This document shows positions 1-8,373 of a stretch of 44,544 nt of DNA, piece by piece. Both the position numbers and the translations under genes were made by a program. Positions within the stretch are counted from its first letter, which is position 1; every line of letters begins with the position of its first letter. Origin of the DNA: Spirochaetia bacterium (GTDB lineage Bacteria > Spirochaetota > Spirochaetia > Treponematales > Treponemataceae). Location of the stretch: NCBI GenBank assembly GCA_900769985.1, contig CAAGIS010000164.1:1-44544 (forward strand). The letters are read 5' to 3'. The notes below the pieces were generated by a model that had not been told where the DNA came from, did not search any database, and worked only from the letters and a program-made list of their open reading frames with translations.

Positions 1-3000
1 TATTTGAAGAGGACTTCTGGATTATGTCAGGAATACCGTCTCCGTTTATGTCCATTACAGTCTGGGTAAGGCATCCTTTGTTTTCATTACGCCCGGTGTT
101 TCCTCCGATATCTGCAGAAAATCCTGCAGTCAAACTGTCAGTGTCTGTCAGGTTAAAATCATCAGTATATGAATTGTTGCTGTTCATTCCAAAAGTTATG
201 TCGCATCCTTCGTTCAGGGACATCCTGACATTCGGAAAAATGAAGGCATGATTTTCTTCTTCTTTTTCAGAAACCTGAATTCCTTCGATGCTGTAAAATG
301 CATTTCCGCCTGTCCTGCCTGCGTGAATGTAATCGCCCTTTACAAATGGGAAGTAATATTGTGTTTCCATAATACAACTTCCGTCTTGTAGTTCAACTTT
401 TTTACAACTCATACTTACTTGACCAACAAGTGAGTTTTCGAGGTTGTCTTTGTTTGTCGCAAATTCTTTATTTACAGGATAGATGTCAGAGCCGTCCTGC
501 CTTGTGTTAAAAAGTGGAATGTAAAAAGGCTGCTCTTCGTTTTCTCCTTGTTTATTGAGAATTTGTGTTTCGTCCAAACCTTCTAATTTATCTTTAGCGT
601 ATTTATTTTGATAAGTAGTAGCATCTTTATTTTTCATTGACAGAAAGGATTCAATGTTTTTTCCTGTAAAAGGTGTTGCACCGTTTATCCAGATTCCAAA
701 GAACCAGTTTTTGTTTCCTGCAAATAATTTTTCTTTTCTTTCTATTTTGACTGTTACTATTTGAGCAGTTTCATTGGTGCCGGTAAAAATAGGTTTTTCA
801 TCTTCATGCGGCTTTTCATGCCACGCATAAAGTGAGTTCCAGTCTGTCTGTTCAAGGGTGAATGACTGCCTCATGACGTCGCATGAATTCCCTGCAATCC
901 TTAAAGTTGAGAAACTGCTGCCGGAAATGGCATATAATCCTTCCAGGTCATAATCAATTCTAATTTTAACTTTAGAGAACTTTGTAAGGCTGTATTTACG
1001 GCATATTTCAATTAAAAGTTTTTCATATTCTTTAAGCTCTTCATCGACTGTGCCGGCATAATCATCTTTCAGGATATATTCACCGTTATCTGCAAGATTA
1101 TAAAAAGGAAAATCATTTTCTGTAATTCTTTTAAACTTTGCATCTGATAATATCTTCTCTAATTCTTCTGTTTCACTTTCGAGCAAATCTTCTTTCAGTG
1201 AATAAACTGTTTCGTATGTAATTTCATCATCAACTTTAAATTCTTTCGTTGTCTTTAGGAATCCAAGTTCAAGGAATTCTTTTTGCTGTCCTTCATTTAA
1301 TCCGTAGCCACTCATTAAAGAAAGTGCCTTACTTTCTTCCAGTTCATTCCACTTCCAATATTCATCTTTAAGATTTTCTCCGTCAACTGAAAAGTCATCG
1401 ACAATAACCTGAAGTTCTTCCTGAGTTATGTTGTGCGCTTTTTGCTGCAGGGCGCTTAATGTGTAACTTAATTTTTCATTATTGATTTTATGAGTTAATG
1501 TAACAACTATTTGCGTGTCGTTTTCTTTTGGCTCTTCCTGTATTTCAAATGTAAAATCCTGGATTTCATTTTCATCTAAAAATACTTTGCCGTCTTTTTT
1601 AGAAATGCTCAAAGTTTTATTGTTGAGATTCCCGAGAATAATTTTATTTCCGTTTTCTATTTGAGTTCCGCCTGCTGTCTTACTTCTTGAAACTCCTGTA
1701 TAAAACTCATCAGATTCCTGAGAATAGATGATTTTGTTTCTGTCATATTCTGCATCAAGATTAAACTGGCTGTAGTTTTTCCAGGATGATTTTATTATGT
1801 CTTTCAGGTTCAGTCTGTCATAAAGTAATTTAAAAAGTTCTGTGTTGGTGTTGTCCCGGAGTTCATAACGGCTGCCTGTAATGTCGTGAATAAAAAACAG
1901 TGCGAAGTTTTCGTAATCGTCTTTGCTGTTATACTGAGTTTTGAATGTTTCAAGGATTTTTTCAAACTGAGGTTCTGTGAATGCGCCCGGTAAAAATCTT
2001 GAGTGTTCTATAAGGTAATCAAATGCTTCTTTTGATGCATGTTCTTTCCAGTTTTCTTTTAAGGTGCAAATTACAAAATTTTGCGTAGTTTCATCATCAT
2101 GTTCTGAAGTTACATTATAAAGTTCTTTTAATTCTTTTGGAATAATCGTTGATGCAATATATTCTACGGGAATATCTTCTTTAGGGTTATAATAAATTGA
2201 AATTTCTTTTTCAGGAAAGAACTCTGGATTTAAAATATCTGGTTTGTATGCCTTTACGGATTCATACGAAAGGTCAATATTATAATTAACGTCTGAGTCT
2301 AAAGGCTCATCACATTCAGTTATGAAATAAAGGTTTTCATTTTGTGAAATATTCAGGATGTGGTTTTTTGAGTCATGAGTAATCTCTCCTGAAACTGAGG
2401 CAAGAAGTTCTTTTTCTTCTTCGTCTGAATTTCCTCTATAGACATGAGCGCTTACTGCATTTGTGTTTCCGTTATTGCTGCAGGAAGAAAGCGTCTGTGT
2501 TACTGAAAGCGTTCCGTCATAAGGAGATTTCCATTGTCTGAACGGAGTCTGGATTTTATATGTTTCTTTATATTTATTGATTTCATCTGCTGTGAGTTTT
2601 TTTATATTGTCTGCAACCGGTACGCTGTTTTTTAAATCATAAAATGTTTGCTTAAAACTTACTTTCCCATTTTGTGATGTGTTTTTAAGATAATAATTTT
2701 TTCCAGATAGAATTATGTCTGTCTTTCTGTCACCGTCAATGTCAGAAAGTGATGCCGTTGATTTTGAAGAAGTCGTCTGCAAGACAGATGAATATGAAAA
2801 ACCCATCCCAGAAACAAACGGTACATTTAATCCGCCACCGCCGTATAGGTTCCAGCCTATGGAAAGATTCTGCGATTCTTCGGCGTCAAGCCTGATTCTT
2901 TCTATTGAAATGTTTTCTTCATCTGAAAATCCGTCTGCCGTATTGAGCCTGTAATAAAGCGTTCCGCCTGCAATCCTTATGGAATCTGCCATTCCGTCTG

Positions 3001-4684
3001 CGTTTATGTCTGAGAGCGTGCTTTCTGTTTCGCTGTGGGAATTTGAAATGCTGCCTTGAACTCCTCCCGTAAACCTCATGTCGCCTGTTCCGTTTATGTC
3101 ACCGACTCCGACTCCGGCACTTGTATTGAAGCTTCCGCCGCCGCTGTCAGATCTGCCTGTCCTTATTGCCTTTCCGTTCTTCCATTCTTCCGCCTGTGCA
3201 AAGTAAACCGTGTTTCCGTTTCCGTCCTTTTCAGGCTGAACGTAGTCGAACGTATATTCATAGCTTTCACCTGCGTTGTTTGAGACTTTGAGGGAGTCAA
3301 GCATTTTTTCTTTTGCAAGTCCCTCTGTATAATTGAATGAATATGTCCTGATTGCTTCCTGGTTTTTGTAGTGCGTCGTGATGCCTGTCAGAAGTTTTTT
3401 GCAGCTTATTATTTCCTTTGAGCGAGCGTCGATTCTGACATCTTGTCTTTTTGTTCCGTTTTCATCGTAGTGAAATTTAATGCTGTAGTTTCCTTTCTGC
3501 TCGTCAAAGCCTGTGTAGTAGATAACTGCCGGGTAAACATAGCCGTCTGATTTTTCGTATTCGTAAATCACATTGTTTTTGTGAACGTCCTCGATTTTTG
3601 TTACGTTCCATGTGAATGTTTTCTCTCCGCCTCCCGTGCAGGAAGAATCGTTTTGAGCGTATATTCTTTTTGTTCCGCTTTTGTCTGTAACTTCCCAACA
3701 GTCGCTGTCGCTTCCGGCGTTGTAGCGGACAATGCGGCTGAACGAGGATTCTTTTTGCGCGCTGTATGTTATCGTCGTTCCGCGCCGTGATGTTTCTTTT
3801 AGTTCAATTCCGTCAAGCATGTATGTGTCGCGCGTGTCGTAACCAGGAAGACCAAATCTTGTGTCTGTCGTAACTGAACTTCCGTAAGTTACATCAAAGC
3901 CTTTGCCCATTATTCCGCTTCCGCCTCCTGATGAGTAGTTTACGCAGACGGAACTCTCTATTCCGCGCCGGCCTGAGGGAACGCCAAGTTCAAAGCTGAA
4001 AGAGGCATCTCCCATATTGCTCATCTTCGGCGGATTGAATTTTATAAGGTGGCTGTCAGGTTTTGCTGCCTCAAGGTTTTTGATTGAGTTTAAGTTCACG
4101 TCTACAGGACTTGCGCTTTCAGGGAGTGTGAGGGTCGCGTTTATCATGTCAGTAAAATGAGTTGAAAGCGAGCGCACGACGCAGTTTTCTCTGTCCACTT
4201 CAAGCCTCTCAAGTTTTATCCACTGCTTTTTTTCCGTGTCATAAAAATAAGTGTAAAGCTCGGAAAGCGCTTGCTCTTTTGTGTTCAGCTCTTTGCTGTA
4301 TGGAAGCGTGATTGTAACGTCCTTTAAAAACTTTGTTCCCGCAGGCAAAAAGCGGTAGCCGCCTGATTTTGCCGTCGCATTGTAAAGCGAATCTCCCGTG
4401 TCGCTTACTTTGTTAAGGCGCGTGATGCTTATCGCAGTGTCTTTTTCAAGGGCGCCTTCAGGAATTTCTATTGATGCCTTTCCAAGAGTGACCTTTCCGC
4501 CGTCTTTAGCAGAAATCATGACTTCTTCCTTTTCTTCTATCTTAAGGGAAGATTGTGTGAAAACATCTTTTTCTTTTTTGATTTCCTGTGCGAATAGCAT
4601 CGCCGGTGATGATGTTATGATGTATGAGGCGAGTACAAAAACCGCCGTAATTCTTTTTGATAATTTTTCTTCAGTTGGTTTCAT
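1..4684 (-). CDS. Giant secreted SpvB/TcB-like (Tc toxin/Rhs-related) protein, partial
   Basis: The frame is open from the ATG at 4684 to the window edge, giving 1,561 residues with the C-terminus missing. A signal peptide (about 1-33, ending SSPAMLFAQ) predicts export. A ZU5-like segment follows at about 58-90 (GGKVTLGKASIEIPEGAL). At about 218-265 an SpvB-type domain contains FELGVPSGRRG and VNYSSGGGSGIMGKGF, the signature of the N-terminal part of Tc-toxin B components and SpvB. FG-GAP/VCBS-type Asp-rich motifs follow: GDINGTGD near 525, DINADGMAD near 562, DIDGDRKTD near 650 and DINGDGIPD near 1545. In TcB proteins these domains build the beta-propeller and the start of the Rhs cocoon that encloses a toxin. 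Here the expected Rhs core and C-terminus lie outside the window. GGGAG lies 9 bases before the ATG. It is the last gene seen of the T2SS run, so it could be the secreted cargo (inference). Toxic activity cannot be judged. Confidence 0.85.
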   Translation of the reverse strand, partial: MKPTEEKLSKRITAVFVLASYIITSSPAMLFAQEIKKEKDVFTQSSLKIEEKEEVMISAKDGGKVTLGKASIEIPEGALEKDTAISITRLNKVSDTGDSLYNATAKSGGYRFLPAGTKFLKDVTITLPYSKELNTKEQALSELYTYFYDTEKKQWIKLERLEVDRENCVVRSLSTHFTDMINATLTLPESASPVDVNLNSIKNLEAAKPDSHLIKFNPPKMSNMGDASFSFELGVPSGRRGIESSVCVNYSSGGGSGIMGKGFDVTYGSSVTTDTRFGLPGYDTRDTYMLDGIELKETSRRGTTITYSAQKESSFSRIVRYNAGSDSDCWEVTDKSGTKRIYAQNDSSCTGGGEKTFTWNVTKIEDVHKNNVIYEYEKSDGYVYPAVIYYTGFDEQKGNYSIKFHYDENGTKRQDVRIDARSKEIISCKKLLTGITTHYKNQEAIRTYSFNYTEGLAKEKMLDSLKVSNNAGESYEYTFDYVQPEKDGNGNTVYFAQAEEWKNGKAIRTGRSDSGGGSFNTSAGVGVGDINGTGDMRFTGGVQGSISNSHSETESTLSDINADGMADSIRIAGGTLYYRLNTADGFSDEENISIERIRLDAEESQNLSIGWNLYGGGGLNVPFVSGMGFSYSSVLQTTSSKSTASLSDIDGDRKTDIILSGKNYYLKNTSQNGKVSFKQTFYDLKNSVPVADNIKKLTADEINKYKETYKIQTPFRQWKSPYDGTLSVTQTLSSCSNNGNTNAVSAHVYRGNSDEEEKELLASVSGEITHDSKNHILNISQNENLYFITECDEPLDSDVNYNIDLSYESVKAYKPDILNPEFFPEKEISIYYNPKEDIPVEYIASTIIPKELKELYNVTSEHDDETTQNFVICTLKENWKEHASKEAFDYLIEHSRFLPGAFTEPQFEKILETFKTQYNSKDDYENFALFFIHDITGSRYELRDNTNTELFKLLYDRLNLKDIIKSSWKNYSQFNLDAEYDRNKIIYSQESDEFYTGVSRSKTAGGTQIENGNKIILGNLNNKTLSISKKDGKVFLDENEIQDFTFEIQEEPKENDTQIVVTLTHKINNEKLSYTLSALQQKAHNITQEELQVIVDDFSVDGENLKDEYWKWNELEESKALSLMSGYGLNEGQQKEFLELGFLKTTKEFKVDDEITYETVYSLKEDLLESETEELEKILSDAKFKRITENDFPFYNLADNGEYILKDDYAGTVDEELKEYEKLLIEICRKYSLTKFSKVKIRIDYDLEGLYAISGSSFSTLRIAGNSCDVMRQSFTLEQTDWNSLYAWHEKPHEDEKPIFTGTNETAQIVTVKIERKEKLFAGNKNWFFGIWINGATPFTGKNIESFLSMKNKDATTYQNKYAKDKLEGLDETQILNKQGENEEQPFYIPLFNTRQDGSDIYPVNKEFATNKDNLENSLVGQVSMSCKKVELQDGSCIMETQYYFPFVKGDYIHAGRTGGNAFYSIEGIQVSEKEEENHAFIFPNVRMSLNEGCDITFGMNSNNSYTDDFNLTDTDSLTAGFSADIGGNTGRNENKGCLTQTVMDINGDGIPDIIQKSSSN

Positions 4685-4698
4685 GTTTTTTTTCTCCC

Positions 4699-4768
4699 TG
4701 TCATGCTGAACTCGTTTCAGCATCTATTTTCATTGTCATGCGAGATCCCGAAATAAATTCGGGATGAC
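4699..4768. repeat. Double-hairpin intergenic repeat
   Basis: Two adjacent palindromes share the opening TGTCATGC. The first is ATGCTGAA...TTCAGCAT (4703-4723), the second ATCCCGAA...TTCGGGAT (4745-4765). They fill the only sizeable gap in the T2SS gene run, between the last lipoprotein gene and the giant SpvB-like gene. This fits a dispersed REP-like element that may also weaken transcription or protect an mRNA end. There is no T-run after either stem on the minus strand, so a strong intrinsic terminator is unlikely. Confidence 0.55.
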
Positions 4769-4777
4769 TCACTTTGT

Positions 4778-5440
4778 TCATTTATTTTCAAAGACTGTGC
4801 GAACGGGTGTATTTGGAAAGTTTTCGTTTTGAGCAATAACTGTAACATAACCGTTCTGACTTTCTTTTATTAAAATATTTTTTGGAATTGTAAAATCACA
4901 GACTTCATAATCGTTTAATTTTAAGACAAATATAGTTTCTTCTTTTTGATAGGCTTCAATTTTGTTTTTAATCCCGTTTCCCTTAAGCAGGTACGGACAC
5001 TCCTGCCAGTTTTTAATTGTCGTAAACTTTCCGTCTGAAACGCTTCCGATAATGAACTGTCCTTTTGTGTTTATCATGACTGTCATTAAAAAATCTGTTT
5101 CGTCTGTCTTTTGCTGTAGAAAAACAACTCCGAAGCCACATTCACTTTTTCCGCTTTCCTTGCTTACTGTCGTACAGAACGGTTCAAACTTTTCGCCTGT
5201 GTTTTTATACTTTGTGCACCACAGCGTATAACCTTTTTCTTTTTGATATTTCAAATCGTTTGTTTCAAAGATAAACTGACTTTCGTTACTGCCCTGCGTA
5301 AACAAAGATGAGTCTTCTTCAATCGCAGTATGCTCAATATCTGTTCCACTTTCATCACTTGTGTCTTCAAACGGCTGTAATGAACAGGATGTAAGTATTG
5401 ATATTACAATAAAGAAAGTTAGATAAATTATTTTTTTCAT
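4778..5440 (-). CDS. Hypothetical lipoprotein (220 aa)
   Basis: The N-terminus is a type II signal peptide with lipobox LTSC, giving lipid-anchored Cys at about residue 19, followed by an acidic Ser/Glu-rich linker. The rest (about 45-220) looks globular and beta-rich, with several aromatic residues and no recognised motif. I chose the ATG at 5440 because AGGAG sits 8 bases upstream; the GTG two codons earlier would be too close to it. It follows the preceding lipoprotein gene by 11 bases and precedes the giant SpvB-like gene, so it is probably part of the same transcript. No homologous family is recognised. A role as a surface or periplasmic partner of the secretion system is inferred from position only. 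Confidence 0.75.
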   Translation of the reverse strand: MKKIIYLTFFIVISILTSCSLQPFEDTSDESGTDIEHTAIEEDSSLFTQGSNESQFIFETNDLKYQKEKGYTLWCTKYKNTGEKFEPFCTTVSKESGKSECGFGVVFLQQKTDETDFLMTVMINTKGQFIIGSVSDGKFTTIKNWQECPYLLKGNGIKNKIEAYQKEETIFVLKLNDYEVCDFTIPKNILIKESQNGYVTVIAQNENFPNTPVRTVFENK

Positions 5441-5451
5441 ATTCACGTCTC

Positions 5452-6234
5452 CTATAATTCGTAGTTGTAAATTTGATTAAGCGAAACTGTGTATTCGATA
5501 ACCGCACAATTTTCTGACGGAGAAAACAGCGCTGTTGTATCAGGGAAAATCTTGAAGTAAAAATTTTTCGTTACATTCGACGTATTGGAAATGGTTATGG
5601 CAGATTTCTGCTTTACGGCACTCTGGCTGCTTCCAGCAAGTTGAAACATAAGGGCAGTGTTTGCTCCTGCCGTTGCGTTTTCAAGTCCTTTCTGACTTAC
5701 GACAATTGCGGCCGTCCTTTTTGGAGGAACTGTTACATAAAACCAGTCTATGTCAAAGTGCAGTTTTCCTTCCGTAATGTACTGGACGCACGGAAGGTTA
5801 CAGATATGGTCGTATTCAAGATATGTTGCCGTCTCCTGTGTATCGTTATTTTCATATTCATCCTGCCTGCATGATGAACCGTAGCCATAGGAAAAGGTTT
5901 TTCCGATAAATAATTTGCCGCCTCTTTTTTTATCAAGGCGGTAGACGTAACACTGGTTTATCCGGTTGTCTGTATCGGTAAAGGAAGTGCCGCTTCCGCT
6001 ATAGATACATTCAAAGTTAAGCCGGACACTGTCAGTCGATTTCATAAGGTAATAGCAGTCTGCACATTCATCTTCTTGCCAGGTTAGAAAGATTGTATTT
6101 TCCAGTTTTACAGATTCCGCTTTCGGACTGTCGTAAAACGGATCTTCATTTGTTCTGAAGAGAATGCGCTCAAATTCACTGTTCATGCAGGAACAGCATA
6201 AAAATGGAATGACAAGTAAAATAATTTTTTTCAT
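5452..6234 (-). CDS. Lipoprotein with FnIII-like and PPC-like domains
   Basis: A lipobox at residues 13-16 (CCSC) marks a lipoprotein of 260 residues. Residues about 38-105 read like a fibronectin-III fold, with TIFLTWQ at the first strands and a YVYRLDKK strand later. Residues about 125-180 resemble a bacterial pre-peptidase C-terminal (PPC) domain: DEYENNDTQETAT followed by DIDWFYVTVPP is the typical E-x-N-D-t ... D-x-D-W/F pattern. PPC domains are common on secreted enzymes and surface proteins as binding or stability modules. A GAGG Shine-Dalgarno sequence lies 7 bases before the ATG. The gene starts one base after the upstream gene stops and so belongs to the T2SS-linked run. No catalytic motif is visible, so the role is unknown but exposed to the periplasm or surface. 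Confidence 0.75.
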   Translation of the reverse strand: MKKIILLVIPFLCCSCMNSEFERILFRTNEDPFYDSPKAESVKLENTIFLTWQEDECADCYYLMKSTDSVRLNFECIYSGSGTSFTDTDNRINQCYVYRLDKKRGGKLFIGKTFSYGYGSSCRQDEYENNDTQETATYLEYDHICNLPCVQYITEGKLHFDIDWFYVTVPPKRTAAIVVSQKGLENATAGANTALMFQLAGSSQSAVKQKSAITISNTSNVTKNFYFKIFPDTTALFSPSENCAVIEYTVSLNQIYNYEL

Positions 6235-6235
6235 T

Positions 6236-7246
6236 TTAAAACCTCATGAAGTTTATTTTTGCGCCGACCGACGGCTTTATTGCTATAAACGGAGTTTTTG
6301 AAAAATGAAAATCAAAATCAGTTTCTGCAAAAACCGAAAAAAGTTCATTTATGGAAAACTCATAAGATGCACCGATTTCAAATCCAAACATATTCTGAAA
6401 GTAAAATTTTTCTTTTTCGTATTTCTGAATGACATTTAAAAAATCAAGTTCATAATAAGGAGCAAGATGAATGACGGCAGAATGTTTTTTATTAAACGAA
6501 AAATGAACTGATGCCGGTGCAATAATTTGAAAGGCGTTGTAATTTAATGGATAAACATTTTCTTTTTTTGTTCCGTATAAATATGAAAGTTTTAAGCCTG
6601 TAGAAAAATAAATTAAAACAGGAGCAATAAAAAGTTTTTTTTGCTGCGGTATGAAATCTAAATATAATTGTGAATTAATAATACCTGCAATTTTGTCTTT
6701 CCAGTTTTTGTCGATTGGATTCCAGTAACCAATATTCATTGACAGACAAATATCAAAAGGAATTTCATTATCAAAAGAAAGTTGTATTCCTGTCAGTTCA
6801 AAAAGCCCGTCTTTTATTCTTGAAGTTAATGAATCAAAAAAGCGATTGTATTTTTCCAGTTCGTCGCTTGCAAAAAATTCTTTTACTATTTTCTTTTTTG
6901 AATAGGAATACAGTTTAAGGTTTGCATGCCAGAAGTTTTCGTTTTTTTGAATGAAGCCGTATAAAAGATATTCACAGTCACAGACGGCACATACTTTGTG
7001 TGCATCAAGTGCTGTATAAACGTTTCCAGCCTTGTCTGGATTTATTTTTTCAACTGATAGAACAGATGAAAACAAACCCATTTGTAATTCCTGATAAATT
7101 TTATTTTCAGGATTTTCTGCCGGCGATATAATTTGATTATTTGAGTCATAAACTAAAATTGTTGCAATCCCGAGTTTTTCTTCTGCATAAAAATTAAATG
7201 AAAGCAGGGAAGAAAGGACAAAATAAAACATTACTTTTTTATTCAT
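6236..7246 (-). CDS. Exported protein, CsgG/LpoB-like N-part and beta-barrel-like C-part
   Basis: There is a cleavable signal peptide (about 1-20, ending NFYA) and 336 residues in all. Residues about 25-155 (LGIATILVYDSNN ... LFELTGIQ) resemble the alpha/beta domain of exported CsgG/LpoB-like or TolB-N-like proteins, but this is a weak resemblance. Residues about 165-336 alternate polar and aromatic residues in short strands and end in Phe (KINFMRF), which is typical of outer-membrane beta-barrels. The start codon overlaps the end of the preceding gene by 8 bases, so translation is probably coupled. It could be an outer-membrane component working with the T2SS or the giant cargo protein. That is inference; no family is certain. 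Confidence 0.7.
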   Translation of the reverse strand: MNKKVMFYFVLSSLLSFNFYAEEKLGIATILVYDSNNQIISPAENPENKIYQELQMGLFSSVLSVEKINPDKAGNVYTALDAHKVCAVCDCEYLLYGFIQKNENFWHANLKLYSYSKKKIVKEFFASDELEKYNRFFDSLTSRIKDGLFELTGIQLSFDNEIPFDICLSMNIGYWNPIDKNWKDKIAGIINSQLYLDFIPQQKKLFIAPVLIYFSTGLKLSYLYGTKKENVYPLNYNAFQIIAPASVHFSFNKKHSAVIHLAPYYELDFLNVIQKYEKEKFYFQNMFGFEIGASYEFSINELFSVFAETDFDFHFSKTPFIAIKPSVGAKINFMRF

Positions 7247-7892
7247 GAAAAATACCCCGCTCGGCTTCTATTGCCTTTTTTATGGTTTTACATTCATCAT
7301 CTAAAAATGCAGTGTTTAAAATAATCTGTAAGTCGTTTAAGATTTCTGTGTAGGATGCAGTATCAATGGGATTTTTATAATAAAGGCTTTTTAGTTTTAA
7401 TGTTCTGATTGCAATGTCATCTTCATTATACTGTAAAATGTCGCTGCATAATTTATATGATGTGTTATATTGTTTTTTGTTATATTCGGTAATTGCTTTG
7501 TTTTTCATATCTTGAATTGCGTTATCTTTTTTTGTAATATCCACTGTTTTCTTTTTCTGCTCTTCAAGAAGTTCGTCATACGTCCTGCTCATGCTGACTG
7601 TCTTTGAAAACTGCATGCCGGATTTTCTGTCTATGAGGGAAAGGCTTTCTTGAATTTCATCTCTGTTTTTCTCCTGGTTTTCCAGGAGGGACGCTGTATC
7701 GCAGGTTATTTTTTCAATCTGCAGGTCCTGATGAATTTGAAACTCGGCGAGCGTTTTTTCAAAACTTTTGGTTTTTGATTCAAGGCTTATAAGCGATTTA
7801 TTTATCACTGCAAGTTGAACTGACAGAATGATGCAAGAAGTCAGCAATAAAATAATAAAAAATATTTTTGCGGTTACCTTTTTATTCTTCAT
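7239..7892 (-). CDS. Membrane-anchored coiled-coil protein with TPR-like C-terminus
   Basis: One N-terminal membrane segment (about residues 8-28) is followed by a coiled-coil region (about 30-120, rich in Glu, Lys and Leu). The C-terminal helices resemble TPR repeats (AITEYNKKQYNTSYKLCSDI). The ATG at 7892 is preferred over the one at 7901: AAGGAGG directly abuts 7901 but lies 9 bases from 7892, a normal spacing. The gene overlaps the end of its upstream neighbour. The topology suggests an inner-membrane-anchored periplasmic scaffold. It may be an accessory factor for the secretion system encoded upstream; I recognise no named family. Confidence 0.7.
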   Translation of the reverse strand: MKNKKVTAKIFFIILLLTSCIILSVQLAVINKSLISLESKTKSFEKTLAEFQIHQDLQIEKITCDTASLLENQEKNRDEIQESLSLIDRKSGMQFSKTVSMSRTYDELLEEQKKKTVDITKKDNAIQDMKNKAITEYNKKQYNTSYKLCSDILQYNEDDIAIRTLKLKSLYYKNPIDTASYTEILNDLQIILNTAFLDDECKTIKKAIEAERGIFHE

Positions 7893-8373
7893 TTTGTTCA
7901 TCCTCCTTTTTCTGACTGCTTAAAATAATGTCCTGCAGATATAGAAAGTCTTTCCTCGTTTCTATTTCCAGCGCTTTTTCAATTGCCTTAAGCGCGCTTT
8001 TTGCCTCATGCTCGTCAAGTAATTTTTCTGCCTTCTGCGCATAGTGCGCAGCGCTTCCCATCTTGAAATACAGGACGGTGCCTGGCTTTATCTTTGTTTT
8101 TGTCTCTATCGTTTCATAGCCTTTTTTTTCTGCGCGGACTGAGACTTCTTTTTCCCTGTCAAACGCAAACAGCAGTCTTCCGTATATGTCAGTCTGTCCG
8201 GTTTCTTCGCCGTCAACAAAAACTGAAACATTCATGATTCCGCAGTTGTCATAACCGTAAGCCATCACATAGACAGAATCGATTCTGCTTTCTGATGTCA
8301 TGCTCGCACATGAAAAAAGAGAGAAAACAATCAAGGTTGTAATGATTAAAAAATACGGTTTTCGTCTTTTCAT
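7882..8373 (-). CDS. Small lipoprotein with PEGA-like domain
   Basis: A type II signal peptide with lipobox FSC (Cys at about 22) gives a lipoprotein of 163 residues. Residues about 43-90 (VSVFVDGEETGQTDIYGRLLF ... VRAEKKGYETIETKTKI, quoted in parts) have the pattern of PEGA domains: a short beta-sandwich with a DGxxxG turn and a KKGYE strand. The last 60 residues form helices with a TPR-like repeat (AEKLLDEHEAKSALKAIEKAL). The start overlaps the stop of the preceding T2SS gene by four bases (ATGA), so the two are translationally coupled. By analogy with lipoprotein pilotins of T2SS it could help place the secretin in the outer membrane, but pilotins have different folds, so this is speculative. 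Confidence 0.75.
   Translation of the reverse strand: MKRRKPYFLIITTLIVFSLFSCASMTSESRIDSVYVMAYGYDNCGIMNVSVFVDGEETGQTDIYGRLLFAFDREKEVSVRAEKKGYETIETKTKIKPGTVLYFKMGSAAHYAQKAEKLLDEHEAKSALKAIEKALEIETRKDFLYLQDIILSSQKKEDEQNEE

Noticed and set aside
4398..4709. 103-codon plus-strand ORF at the start of the giant gene
   Set aside because: It is a shadow of the SpvB-like protein's N-terminus, which has a signal peptide and recognisable domains on the other strand.
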